From Paraglaciecola chathamensis S18K6 (GTDB lineage Bacteria; Pseudomonadota; Gammaproteobacteria; Enterobacterales; Alteromonadaceae): DNA of 64,000 bases. The notes beneath the pieces were generated by a model. It searched no databases, was not told the DNA's origin, and saw only the letters and a program-made list of their open reading frames with translations. The DNA lies in the NCBI GenBank assembly GCA_000314955.1, contig BAEM01000059.1, positions 62,001 to 126,000 of the forward strand, in the 5' to 3' direction. Position 1 is the stretch's first letter, and the number at the start of each line of letters is the position of its first letter. This document shows, piece after piece, positions 52,248 to 60,992 of this stretch. Both the position numbers and the translations under genes were made by a program.

Positions 52248-52826
52248 TTACTTACGGCGTAAACGAAATACTGCAGCGGCTGCGCCTAGCAATACAAGCA
52301 ATGTTCCAGGGGCTGGAACGTCAGTCGGTGCACTAGGGTTAGCAGAAACGAACGTGAAGCGCACTGCATCGGCAATTATGTTTTGACCTGATGTAGAGTT
52401 ACTGTCGTCGATCATGACTGACGCGCCACTAAGATCAAAGCTATATTCACCTAGGTCGTTCCAAACCGTGCCATTAAGTAACTGGTTGACGACTAAGTCA
52501 GATGTAGTCGAACCAGAGTCAATGGTGACTGCGGCGTTATCAGCACGCGTCGGGCCTGAGGTCCACATCATTTCCACTTTCCAAATACCAGCAACCCAAT
52601 CGCTGCTACCTGTTGGATCCCACAGACCGAAATCGCCGGGAGAGTCCCTTGTATCGGCCATGTAATTATCGCCAAAATAACCAGGCTCATAGGTGCTCAA
52701 GTTAAGGCCGCTTGAGCTAAAGCCTGCATCTGTGTTGTCAACAGTAATCACCGCTGCATTGGCGGCAACAGAGGTAGTTAACAATGCACCAGCAGCTAAA
52801 CGGGTAAATATACGTCTTAAATCCAT
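52248..52826 (-). CDS. PEP-CTERM sorting domain protein
   Basis: A 192-residue protein with a signal peptide ending in SVAANA and a beta-rich mature part (VDNTDAGFSSSGLNLSTY; WVAGIWKVEMMWTSGPTRAD). This is similar in build to secreted domains that recognise or coat polysaccharide. The C-terminus VPAPGTLLVLLGAAAAVFRL then RRK is a canonical PEP-CTERM signal: P-x-P motif, hydrophobic helix, Arg cluster. Exosortase would cleave it at the membrane. A strong sigma-54 site lies about 95 bases upstream, in line with PrsK/PrsR control known for such genes. Confidence 0.85.
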   Translation of the reverse strand: MDLRRIFTRLAAGALLTTSVAANAAVITVDNTDAGFSSSGLNLSTYEPGYFGDNYMADTRDSPGDFGLWDPTGSSDWVAGIWKVEMMWTSGPTRADNAAVTIDSGSTTSDLVVNQLLNGTVWNDLGEYSFDLSGASVMIDDSNSTSGQNIIADAVRFTFVSANPSAPTDVPAPGTLLVLLGAAAAVFRLRRK

Positions 52827-52900
52827 TTTATTGTTCCTACTAAGTTAAAATACGACATGTCTAACTGATTGAATTTTCTAATAAATGAAATTCAGCCTCT

Positions 52901-52914
52901 TAGACTAAAGTCTA
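52901..52914. repeat. 14-bp palindrome near the PEP-CTERM transcription start
   Basis: TAGACTAAAGTCTA is a perfect TAGACT/AGTCTA inverted repeat with a 2-base centre, overlapping the expected start of transcription at about 52908. It could be an operator or a 5' leader hairpin. Confidence 0.4.
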
Positions 52915-52918
52915 GAAA

Positions 52919-52934
52919 AGCAAAAAACGGGCCT
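52919..52934 (-). promoter_or_regulatory. Putative sigma-54 promoter of the PEP-CTERM gene
   Basis: On the minus strand AGGCCCGTTTTTTGCT matches TGGCACG-N4-TTGCW at 10 of 12 positions. The -24 GG is at 52932-52933 and the -12 GC at 52920-52921, N10 apart. Transcription would begin near 52908, about 80 bases before the ATG. Confidence 0.6.
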
Positions 52935-53521
52935 TTATAATTTATCTATATTTTACAATTGGTTATTGTGATTTTAGGTGCAAATGAATTTTAAGTGTAA
53001 AATTATCCGACATTATCTGGTGCAGGGTGTATGAAAATTGCTAACAAATTCGTACAATTATTGTACTAAAGATGGCAGCTAGGAATTGCTGGTTAGCCGA
53101 AAAGTGATACGAGCTTAGTCCATATCGATGACTGAGTGAGCAGTGATTATAGCTGAAAGTAAATTAATTTTTGCTGGCTTAAATATACATGCTGTAGCCA
53201 TACGTATTGTCTCGCCAATTATGATTAATAAATTATAACTACGCCTATCTTTACTAGCTTGATACAGCCAGTATTGGGTGTGCTTGTAAATCATTCAAAA
53301 ATAGAGCACAAAGCTGACTAAAACTTTTCAAACACAAGGGCTTCTGCATCAGACGCTTAATTATCTAAAATCTAGTGGATGACTTATCGCATAAATGAAG
53401 CAGTGGCGTGCGTGATATTGCAAATTGCCTTGATACTTTAACCACAGTTAAAAAATCGCTAAGGTACTGATGTGAATAGCGATAAACATGACAACAAATA
53501 ATCATAACAAGAGGCTCTGGG

Positions 53522-55918
53522 ATGTTGGTATCAAGTAGTAGAGGCGTTATTTTTTTATTGAGTGCGCTAGTGTACTTAGTGGCAGGTGTGGCGAATGCGC
53601 AAGACATTAGCGAATTTACTGCCGGGATGGAGCACAAAGCTGGCTTTTTTGATTTTTATTATGACGGCGAGAACGACAAAGTTTATGTAAACATTGATAA
53701 ATTGGCCCAGCCGTTTTTGTTTCAAAGCAGTATGCCACAAGGCATTGGGTCGAACGATATCGGTCTTGATCGTGGCCAGTTGGGAGAAACACGATTAGTG
53801 GAATTTCAGCGCTTTGGCAACAAGGTGCTACTTAAACAGCTAAACACCGTATATCGCGCTAGTTCAACCAACCCAGCAGAGCAGGCCAGTATTGATGAAG
53901 CCTTTGCAGACTCAGTGTTGGTGGGCTTACCCGTTGTAGCGTCCAGCAGCGATAGTGTGCTGGTGGATTACACGGATTTTCTACTCTCTGATATACACCA
54001 AATTGGCGACCGCTTAAGCGCAACCAAGCAAGGTAGTTACAAACCTGACGCGAGCCGCAGCGGCGTATACGTTGCCCGTAGTAAGGCCTTCGTTGATAAC
54101 ACCGAGCTTGAGGCATTGGTGACTTTCGGCGGCACTAAACCTGGGGAGTACGTGAAGCAAGTTACCCCTGCGCCGAAAAGTATTTCGGTGCATTTGCATC
54201 ATTCGCTAATTCGATTGCCTGATGATAAATACCAACCACGTCAATTTGCACCTTTTTCAGGTTATTGGGCGCTGGGTTATCAGGATTATTCTGCCCCTAT
54301 TGATCAGAGTATGAATACCCAGTTTATCCCTCGTCATCGTCTTTCTAAGAAAAACCCTAAGGCTAAAGTGAGTGAGGCGGTTGAGCCTATCGTATATTAC
54401 CTTGACCCTGGCATACCTGAACCTGTGCTAGGCGCATTGCTCGATGGCGCACGCTGGTGGGATCAGGCATTCACCGACATAGGTTACAAAAATGCCTTTC
54501 AAGTGAAAATTCTGCCCAAAGGGGCTGACCCAATGGACGTACGTTATAACGTGATCCAGTGGGTACACAGAGCGACTCGTGGTTGGTCTTATGGCAGCTC
54601 AGTGGTTGACCCGCGCACAGGAGAGATCATTAAAGGTCATGTGACTCTGGGCTCACTGCGGGTACGTCAAGATTATTTAATTGCCCTTGGTTTAACCAGC
54701 CCGTTTACCGGGCAAGCAATAGATACCCAAGCACAAAAAGACATGGCTTTAGCACGTATTCGCCAGTTGTCAGCACATGAAGTAGGGCACACGTTAGGCA
54801 TTGCCCACAACTTTGCCGCCAGTGAATATGGCCGTGAATCGGTGATGGATTATCCACATCCGTTCATTACCCTGAAAAACGGCAAAATTAGTTTAGAGGA
54901 CGCCTATGCCACAGGCATGGGCAAATGGGACAATTACGTTATCGCCTATGGATATCAGACCTATGAAACAGCACAAGAAGAAGCTAAAGGATTAAAGGCG
55001 CTTGTTACCCAAGCAAGAGCCAGCGGCATGCGTTATCAATCTGATCCGGATGCCAGACCCTTGCACGCAGCGAACCCATCAGGCAATTTGTGGGACAGCG
55101 GCGCCGACGCAGTAGCTGAGCTTGAACGCATCAGTGAGGTGCGCAAGGTTGCCCTAGAGCAATTCGGCATCAACAGTATTCCCACTGGTAATACGTTGTC
55201 TTCATTAGAAGAGCGCTTAGTACCCATTTATTTGCTACATCGCTATCAGCTTGATGCGGTAGCCAAAGTAATAGGCGGTGTGGACTATGAGTACGAAAGT
55301 AAGGGTGACTATGCTCAGCCCAAAGGGGCCAAGGTGGTTAACAGCAAAGCGCAAAGCGCCGCGCTTGATTCGCTGCTCGATACTTTGCAGCCAAGTTATT
55401 TAACCTTGCCTGAGCATATTGTTAGCTTGATACCACCAAAAGCCTACGGCGAGTCGCGTAATCGAGAAAGCTTTAACGGCCGCACCGGCCTTACCTTTGA
55501 CCCAATATCAGCCGCAGAATCAGCAGCAAATTACAGTTTAACCTTGTTGCTTCAGCCTCAACGCTTAAATCGTTTGGCTAGCCAGCACGGCATGAATAAA
55601 GACGCACCAGGGGTTAGCAGTGTTATTTCGGCCTTATTGGCACGCAGCTTAAAACAAGAAAGTGACAGTCAACTTGCTCGGCGTATTAATTATGTGGTGC
55701 TTGATGGATTGGTAAACATATTAGCTAACCCAACGCTGGCACCAGAAGTGAGTGCTACGATTGAGCTGCAATTACGGGATCTAACGAAATGGCTAAATAG
55801 TATGAAAAAACGCGGGCAGAATCAGATACTAGCCGAGCAACTCAAGCAGTATTGGCAGACAGGGCAGTGGCAATCGCCCTTTGAGGCAAAACCACTACCG
55901 CCAGGTTCGCCAATCTAG
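53522..55918 (+). CDS. Secreted zinc-dependent metalloprotease (met-zincin, DUF5117/DUF4953-like)
   Basis: A 798-residue exported protein with a signal peptide ending near VANAQ. The N-terminal region (FDFYYDGENDKVYVNIDKLA; DVRYNVIQWVHRATRGWSYG) is typical of the large DUF5117 metalloprotease family. The zinc site H419-E-V-G-H423-TLGIA-H429 (HEVGHTLGIAHNF) fits HExxHxxGxxH, followed by the Met-turn SVMDYPHPF. It is likely periplasmic or outer-membrane facing. No lipobox is seen. Substrate unknown; the family is widespread in marine gammaproteobacteria and Bacteroidetes. Confidence 0.88.
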   Translation: MLVSSSRGVIFLLSALVYLVAGVANAQDISEFTAGMEHKAGFFDFYYDGENDKVYVNIDKLAQPFLFQSSMPQGIGSNDIGLDRGQLGETRLVEFQRFGNKVLLKQLNTVYRASSTNPAEQASIDEAFADSVLVGLPVVASSSDSVLVDYTDFLLSDIHQIGDRLSATKQGSYKPDASRSGVYVARSKAFVDNTELEALVTFGGTKPGEYVKQVTPAPKSISVHLHHSLIRLPDDKYQPRQFAPFSGYWALGYQDYSAPIDQSMNTQFIPRHRLSKKNPKAKVSEAVEPIVYYLDPGIPEPVLGALLDGARWWDQAFTDIGYKNAFQVKILPKGADPMDVRYNVIQWVHRATRGWSYGSSVVDPRTGEIIKGHVTLGSLRVRQDYLIALGLTSPFTGQAIDTQAQKDMALARIRQLSAHEVGHTLGIAHNFAASEYGRESVMDYPHPFITLKNGKISLEDAYATGMGKWDNYVIAYGYQTYETAQEEAKGLKALVTQARASGMRYQSDPDARPLHAANPSGNLWDSGADAVAELERISEVRKVALEQFGINSIPTGNTLSSLEERLVPIYLLHRYQLDAVAKVIGGVDYEYESKGDYAQPKGAKVVNSKAQSAALDSLLDTLQPSYLTLPEHIVSLIPPKAYGESRNRESFNGRTGLTFDPISAAESAANYSLTLLLQPQRLNRLASQHGMNKDAPGVSSVISALLARSLKQESDSQLARRINYVVLDGLVNILANPTLAPEVSATIELQLRDLTKWLNSMKKRGQNQILAEQLKQYWQTGQWQSPFEAKPLPPGSPI

Positions 55919-55940
55919 CGCTTCGTTTGCATATCTGAAT

Positions 55941-55962
55941 AACCACTGTATTTACAGTGGTT
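55941..55962 (+). terminator. Hairpin after the metalloprotease gene
   Basis: AACCACTGT (55941-55949) pairs with ACAGTGGTT (55954-55962). It lies 22 bases beyond the stop but has only a weak T stretch after it. Confidence 0.5.
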
Positions 55963-55990
55963 TACTACTTCGCTAGATTCGCTAGAGTGC

Positions 55991-56030
55991 TAAATCAAGA
56001 GAAGTTCACTGCAAAGTGAGTCTTGATTTA
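55991..56030. terminator. Long palindrome at the end of the convergent small gene
   Basis: TAAATCAAGA (55991-56000) is the exact inverse of TCTTGATTTA (56021-56030), with a second inner stem TTCACT/AGTGAG. It overlaps the stop of the minus-strand gene at 56028. It may act as a shared terminator for the convergent genes, though no T-run is clear. Confidence 0.5.
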
Positions 56031-56444
56031 GCCTTGTGTGTTGGCAACTTCTTCCCGTAGCCATGCTTTCGCTTTTTGTTCATCATCGAAAAACGCATGC
56101 TTTAAGGACGTTCGTTGGTATATGCCCTCCCAGAACTGTTCTGACACTGCCTTGTATTGCACATCATCAAATACCACAGCGGTGGCGACTAGGCTCATAT
56201 TTTCCGCTTGCTTGATTGATTCGACCAACATGCCTGATGCTTCAGGGGGCAAAAGAGGTTCGCCACTTAATATGGTCAAGCTTGCCCAAGGTTTGCCGCA
56301 CAATTGTAGGCGGTATTCGTTTACTTCGCGCTGATATTGCAACACCATTTCGGTGTTAGCAGGGCCGCGGGCACGTATCACCATTAGGTTTGGCTCAATA
56401 CATATTTGTAACGTACCGTGCACCGCGAAACTTCTATTTACCAT
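56028..56444 (-). CDS. Small conserved cytoplasmic protein, STAS/SpoIIAA-like
   Basis: A 138-residue protein without signal or membrane helix. It has alternating beta/alpha elements, for example LMVIRARGPANTEMVLQYQR, AVVFDDVQYKAVSEQFWEGI and AFFDDEQKAKAWLREEV. The KAWLR-type end and the layout resemble SpoIIAA/STAS-like proteins. This is a weak inference and no phosphorylatable Ser in context is evident. It is transcribed toward the metalloprotease terminator and lies downstream of hemN on the same strand, 91 bases away. Confidence 0.6.
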   Translation of the reverse strand: MVNRSFAVHGTLQICIEPNLMVIRARGPANTEMVLQYQREVNEYRLQLCGKPWASLTILSGEPLLPPEASGMLVESIKQAENMSLVATAVVFDDVQYKAVSEQFWEGIYQRTSLKHAFFDDEQKAKAWLREEVANTQG

Positions 56445-56535
56445 TAAACCTATTCCTTTGATTTATATCAAATTGCCTAGTAGGTATAACACAGTTTTTC
56501 GATTCGCACCTGTTCTAGTCCCAATTAATAACGGG

Positions 56536-57933
56536 CTATATCGTCGCCGAATATTTTTGCCCCGTAGCTAGCCCTAAATAGGCATCAAACACCATACAAA
56601 TACTGCGCAGTAGTAGCTGGGCTTTTGGCGCAACGATTACTGCGTAAGGCAAATTAGTGACCAACCCATCTTCAACAAAGGGGGTAAGCTGCTGTAGTTC
56701 ATCGGCAAAGTACTGATCAAAATCAATCTCGAATGCCAGTGATATAGTGGTTTTGTCGAGCATCGAATTGCACATAATGTCGCTTATTACGCGCTGACGT
56801 ATCAGGTCATCTTTACTCAAGGTTAAGCCTTTTTCTAAGGCCGAGCCTTGGTGTTCAATGGAATCGTAATACCCTGCTAGATCCTTGTGGTTTTGACTAT
56901 AGCTGTTGCCCAGCGCGCTGATGGCTGAAACACCAAGCCCCAATAAGTCGCTTTGGCTATCAGTGGTGTAACCCTGAAAGTTTCGCCCTAATACTTTATT
57001 TTGTTGGGCTTTGGCCAGCTCATCACTGGGTAAAGCAAAGTGATCAATACCGATAAATTGATAACCATTAGCGCAAAGGGTTTCAACGGCTTGGCGCATA
57101 AGGTGAAACTTTTGCTCACTATTAGGTAATGTATCTGTAGCTAATTTTCGCTGAGCCGCAAAGCGTTCGGGTAAATGGGCATAGCTAAACAAAGACACGC
57201 GCTCTACCTGCATTTTGTGCACAAAATCTAACGTGCGGGCAAAGGTGTCAGGCGTTTGAAAAGGCATGCCGTAAATTAAATCTAGGTTGATAGAGCGAAA
57301 GCCTTTCTGCTTGGCGCGGTTAATCAGGCGCTCGATAAGCTCGCTAGACTGAACACGATTTATCGCTTCTTGCACTGTGGGGTTTGTGTCTTGTATGCCG
57401 ATACTCAAGCGGTTAAAGCCCATTTTAGCCATACTATCGATGCGCTGCGGGGTCATATTTCGCGGGTCAATTTCTATGCTTAGCTGCGCATCGTCCGTGA
57501 AGTTAAAATGCGCTTTTAAACCATCAACTAACCTTTGTAATTGCGCATCAGTTAAAAAGTTTGGCGTGCCGCCGCCTAGGTGCAATTGGGTCACTGGTTT
57601 GTGGCCTAATACCTCGGCTTGAAGCGCTATTTCCTTCAGCAAATAATCCAGATAAATATCTGCTTTTGACTGTAAGCGAGTGACAATTTTATTGCAGCCA
57701 CAGTAGTAGCAAAGGCGATGGCAAAACGGAATATGCACATACAAAGACAGCGTTTTATTTTTACTCATTTCAATAGCACGGCGCAGATCTTGGGCTGCAA
57801 ACCTAGGGCTGAAGTTTAATGCCGTTGGGTACGAAGTGTATCTAGGGCCTCTGCTAGGGTACTTGTGTAAAAGAGTAAAATCGAGGGTGGGTAAATCAAA
57901 CGGCGTTGAAGTATTTATCACAGGGGTGCGCAT
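56536..57933 (-). CDS. hemN: HemN, oxygen-independent coproporphyrinogen III dehydrogenase
   Basis: A 465-residue radical SAM enzyme, close to the length of E. coli HemN. The cluster motif is C71HRLC75YYC78GC in IPFCHRLCYYCGCNK, and the N-terminal GPRYTSYPTALNF is typical of true HemN rather than HemW. LHLGGGTPNFLTDAQLQRLV binds SAM. It decarboxylates coproporphyrinogen III to protoporphyrinogen IX for haem synthesis without oxygen. A near-perfect FNR/Anr box lies 60 bases upstream of the start codon at 57993-58006, fitting induction at low oxygen. Confidence 0.95.
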   Translation of the reverse strand: MRTPVINTSTPFDLPTLDFTLLHKYPSRGPRYTSYPTALNFSPRFAAQDLRRAIEMSKNKTLSLYVHIPFCHRLCYYCGCNKIVTRLQSKADIYLDYLLKEIALQAEVLGHKPVTQLHLGGGTPNFLTDAQLQRLVDGLKAHFNFTDDAQLSIEIDPRNMTPQRIDSMAKMGFNRLSIGIQDTNPTVQEAINRVQSSELIERLINRAKQKGFRSINLDLIYGMPFQTPDTFARTLDFVHKMQVERVSLFSYAHLPERFAAQRKLATDTLPNSEQKFHLMRQAVETLCANGYQFIGIDHFALPSDELAKAQQNKVLGRNFQGYTTDSQSDLLGLGVSAISALGNSYSQNHKDLAGYYDSIEHQGSALEKGLTLSKDDLIRQRVISDIMCNSMLDKTTISLAFEIDFDQYFADELQQLTPFVEDGLVTNLPYAVIVAPKAQLLLRSICMVFDAYLGLATGQKYSATI

Positions 57934-57992
57934 GCGTTAGCTCGCTCGGTTATTGCGAAAAACCCATTTTATTGCACGTGAAACACAGGAAA

Positions 57993-58006
57993 TTGATCTG
58001 AAACAA
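57993..58006. promoter_or_regulatory. Putative FNR/Anr box upstream of hemN
   Basis: TTGATCTGAAACAA matches the TTGAT-N4-ATCAA consensus except one base in the second half. It ends 60 bases before the hemN start. At that distance it could place FNR near -41 of a promoter just upstream of the gene. Confidence 0.6.
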
Positions 58007-58012
58007 GAAAGC

Positions 58013-58040
58013 GCTAGGGCGACAAAATAGTCGCCCTAGC
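58013..58040 (-). terminator. Strong hairpin after the conserved unknown gene
   Basis: GCTAGGGCGAC (58013-58023) pairs perfectly with GTCGCCCTAGC (58030-58040). On the minus strand it lies about 70 bases after the stop at 58112, with a moderate T-rich tail. Confidence 0.65.
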
Positions 58041-58111
58041 AATGTTCTAAAAATGCCCTAGCAATGATTAACCCCGAGACTTTTGAAAGAGGGTTTCAGC
58101 GCAAAGGTTAG

Positions 58112-59530
58112 TTAGCGAGAGCCCTTAAACCCGAAGAAGTTATTTTTCATGATTTCTTCTACCGCGCCTTCAGGGAGTGCGTTTTCCCACTCGCCACGGC
58201 CTTTGGGTAATTGTTTGAGTACATCACGTGAGAATATTTTAAATAAATCATGATCGCTGCAATCAATTCCTTGAATAAAGTCATTCTCAAGCAAGTGACG
58301 ATACAAAAAGCGTAAATGATCTGGCACTTTAACCGAGGTAAAGTCATTAAGCTCACCACTATCATCAAGCTCTGGGTATACAAATAAGCGGGTATTGTCA
58401 GGGAACAACTTACCGAAACCTTCAAGAATGCCCCCTTCAACACCACGATAAGATTCTTCATCGAAGATCTGCTTGATGTTGATCATACCGACCACTATGC
58501 CGATCTGTAGTTTGGTGTACTGCCTAAAATAAGCGCGCAGCGAGAAGTAGCGAGTGTAATCTGACACCATCACGTTGTAGCCCAGAGAGTTGAGCAATTG
58601 CACCCGGGCAATAATGTCTTTCGACGGGACTTTAGCGTCATTCCCTCGGCTGTCGTTTAGGGTGATTTCGGCAATGGCTACGGTGTTTTCTTGTTCCACG
58701 CCGGGCAGTTTTCTAAACGCCAGTTGCCCTTGTTCAATCATATCAACGTTTAACTTAGTCACTGGCCTGAATGAGCCACGGATCGTTAATACGTTCTTTT
58801 TGTAGAGCATTTCAGCCGGTACGGCTACTGTGCCGTCGGGTTTAAACATGATGGCGCGGGTCTTCCAGCTTCTGATCAGGTGAATGTTTTTAGCGCGGTT
58901 ATCTACATCTTCGAAGTAGGGGCCTTTAAATTCGATTGAGTCAATCTCAATGCGATTGGCTTTGATGTTATCGGTCAATGAATCAATGATTTTTTTCGGG
59001 TTTTCAAAGTAGTAGTAGGCTGCATAAATAAGGTTTACACCTATTACGCCAAGCGCTTGCTGCTGGGCTTCTGCGTTATCGTCAAGCATGCGCACATGCA
59101 CGGTAATATCTGAAGGTTCAGCACCTGGATACATTTGCACGCGAATACCACACCAAGCGTGACACTCGTTGGCACGGTTGAAACTTTTAGCGGCAACGGT
59201 TGCTGCGTAAGCAAAATAGCGTGAAGAGCGCGAGCGGGTGTCGCCAACACGATCCAGAACTAAATCAAACTCTTGCTCCATCATGGCTTTGACACGGTTT
59301 TTGCTCACATACCGTCTGTCTTCTTGCACGCCGTATATCGCATCAGAGAATTTCATATCATAAGCAGACATGGTTTTGGCGATAGTACCTGCTGCAGCGC
59401 CTGCTAAGAAAAACTGCCTAGCGACTTCTTGGCCTGCGCCAATTTCCACGATAGTGCCGTATTTTTTCTCGTCAAGGTTGAGGCGCAACGCTTTGGCACT
59501 GGTATTTCGTGAACTGGTCTGGTTGTCCAT
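58112..59530 (-). CDS. Conserved cytoplasmic protein of unknown function
   Basis: A 472-residue soluble protein without signal peptide. It opens with SAKALRLNLDEKKYGTIVEI and GAGQEVARQFFLAGAAAGTI, then has beta/alpha stretches with KNIHLIRSWKTRAIMFKPDG, EMLYKKNVLTIRGSFRPVTK and QIGIVVGMINIKQIFDEESY. I recall relatives of this size in databases under inconsistent names, but none of the motifs expected of a nicotinate-nucleotide adenylyltransferase or a TonB receptor are visible, so I leave it unnamed. The gene stands alone with a terminator-like hairpin downstream. Confidence 0.75.
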   Translation of the reverse strand: MDNQTSSRNTSAKALRLNLDEKKYGTIVEIGAGQEVARQFFLAGAAAGTIAKTMSAYDMKFSDAIYGVQEDRRYVSKNRVKAMMEQEFDLVLDRVGDTRSRSSRYFAYAATVAAKSFNRANECHAWCGIRVQMYPGAEPSDITVHVRMLDDNAEAQQQALGVIGVNLIYAAYYYFENPKKIIDSLTDNIKANRIEIDSIEFKGPYFEDVDNRAKNIHLIRSWKTRAIMFKPDGTVAVPAEMLYKKNVLTIRGSFRPVTKLNVDMIEQGQLAFRKLPGVEQENTVAIAEITLNDSRGNDAKVPSKDIIARVQLLNSLGYNVMVSDYTRYFSLRAYFRQYTKLQIGIVVGMINIKQIFDEESYRGVEGGILEGFGKLFPDNTRLFVYPELDDSGELNDFTSVKVPDHLRFLYRHLLENDFIQGIDCSDHDLFKIFSRDVLKQLPKGRGEWENALPEGAVEEIMKNNFFGFKGSR

Positions 59531-59696
59531 GTCTTCTCCTAAAGAATGTATAGGTTATACCCATGTTTTATTTGGTATTTCTGTTACTGGGCTGATTATA
59601 CCCGCTAACGTATTTAGTTGTCCTAACCGAATAGCGCTTTTTATTCGATCGTCGATGTATTCAAATTAACCCGCGCATATTGATTAACTGCGTTTG

Positions 59697-60992
59697 CTAA
59701 AACTGAGTGAGACACTGCTGGTTTTGCGCACTCAACAGGTAATTTACATGCTGTAAATTACCGTCATTTTTCGCCGGCGTTATGCCTAGGGCACACGCAA
59801 TTACGTTGTATACCTCTATGTTGTCAAATGGAGCAACGGGTTTACTGCCTTGGCTACTAGCAAAAGCTGGGCCGCTCGCAATAAATGTAGCGGCCATTTC
59901 AGGAGCTTGATTGTCGTAACCGTGTGTCGCTTTATTTTCTAATTTTGTTGGGTCAGGGACGCTATTGTCTTTACTGGCGAAAACACTCCAGCCGGGATCT
60001 GCGGGCAGCATTAGATCTGGCCCTCGTTGGGGGTGATCAAAATGATAATTGGCCGGTAATGCCCCGCGCTTTATGACGCGTAAATGTTCGATTTTGTTCT
60101 CAGTTAGTGCTTTATATGCACTGTCGACGTGCGCCTCATCACCATATAAGTTCAAAAATGGCGCATAAACCGGTGTGTTTTTATTGTGCCAATCAGGAAT
60201 AGCAAACTGCGACCAGTCGACCTGAGAGTCGAGGTTAATAATACGCTCGCCACTTAGGTTAATCATGCCGTGATCAGAAAGCACAATAATATTGCTATCA
60301 GCACTTATATTACTTTTTTCAATCCCCGCGATTAAATTCCCTATGTGTTTATCGACGGTTTGTATGGCGTCTGTTTCTTGTGTGGAGTTAACCCCAAACC
60401 TATGCGCGGCACTGTCTACCGCTGAAAAATACAAAGTCACAAAATGGGGACGCTCCGCTTCAGGTAGGCTAAGCCATTGCAATACTTCGGTAACGCGTTC
60501 GCCATAGTCTTTGCTTTGATTGAACGGTTTCCAAAACGAGGGGCGCACATTGCCGATGGGAGTTTCAGAGCCGACCCAATAGTAAGTGGCTGATTTAACG
60601 CCTTGCTTTTCTGCTGTTATCCAAATGGGCTCGCCGCCCCACCAATAATCTTTAGTGGTATCTGTTCTGCGTGAAAACGCGCGTTTTAGTTTGCGATCAA
60701 ATGGGTAGTTAGATACCAAGCCATGATGCTCAGGATGCAGCCCAGTGGCTAATGAGTAAAAGTTGACGAAGGTTTTACTGGGCATGGCGGGCCTCATGGC
60801 TTGAGCGTGAATGCCTTTTTGCGCAAGTTTGTACAAGTTAGGTGAATCGTGCGCATTCATGCTTGCTGGGCGTAACCCGTCGACACCAATCATAATCACG
60901 TAAGGTGCGGTGTTTTGTGCACAAGCGAGGCCGTGCAACCCAAGGGTTAACAATAAAAATAGAAAACGAAAACATGTCATAAATGTACTCAA
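59697..60992 (-). CDS. Secreted nucleotide pyrophosphatase/phosphodiesterase (NPP) family protein
   Basis: A 431-residue alkaline-phosphatase-superfamily enzyme with an N-terminal signal peptide (FRFLFLLLTLGLHGLACAQ). The metal site starts with MIGVDGLRP (D38), and the nucleophile T74 lies in AMPSKTFVNFYSLATGLHPE. Further ligands are in YFSAVDSAAHRFG and VLSDHGMINL, and the C-terminal His in ATHGYDNQAPEM. NPP enzymes cleave phosphodiester or pyrophosphate bonds of nucleotides or lipids in the periplasm. It may scavenge phosphate. There is no partner gene nearby. Confidence 0.9.
   Translation of the reverse strand: MSTFMTCFRFLFLLLTLGLHGLACAQNTAPYVIMIGVDGLRPASMNAHDSPNLYKLAQKGIHAQAMRPAMPSKTFVNFYSLATGLHPEHHGLVSNYPFDRKLKRAFSRRTDTTKDYWWGGEPIWITAEKQGVKSATYYWVGSETPIGNVRPSFWKPFNQSKDYGERVTEVLQWLSLPEAERPHFVTLYFSAVDSAAHRFGVNSTQETDAIQTVDKHIGNLIAGIEKSNISADSNIIVLSDHGMINLSGERIINLDSQVDWSQFAIPDWHNKNTPVYAPFLNLYGDEAHVDSAYKALTENKIEHLRVIKRGALPANYHFDHPQRGPDLMLPADPGWSVFASKDNSVPDPTKLENKATHGYDNQAPEMAATFIASGPAFASSQGSKPVAPFDNIEVYNVIACALGITPAKNDGNLQHVNYLLSAQNQQCLTQF

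Larger units (their letters stand above)
52827..53521. other. Divergent gap upstream of the PEP-CTERM gene
   Basis: About 700 AT-rich bases. They hold the sigma-54 site at 52919-52934 and a 14-bp palindrome at 52901-52914. Nothing else is supported; the promoter of the metalloprotease gene should be in the right half. Confidence 0.5.

Noticed and set aside
58112-59530. Naming this gene a nicotinate-nucleotide adenylyltransferase or TonB receptor
   Set aside because: No HxGH nucleotidyltransferase motif, no signal peptide and no barrel pattern are present.
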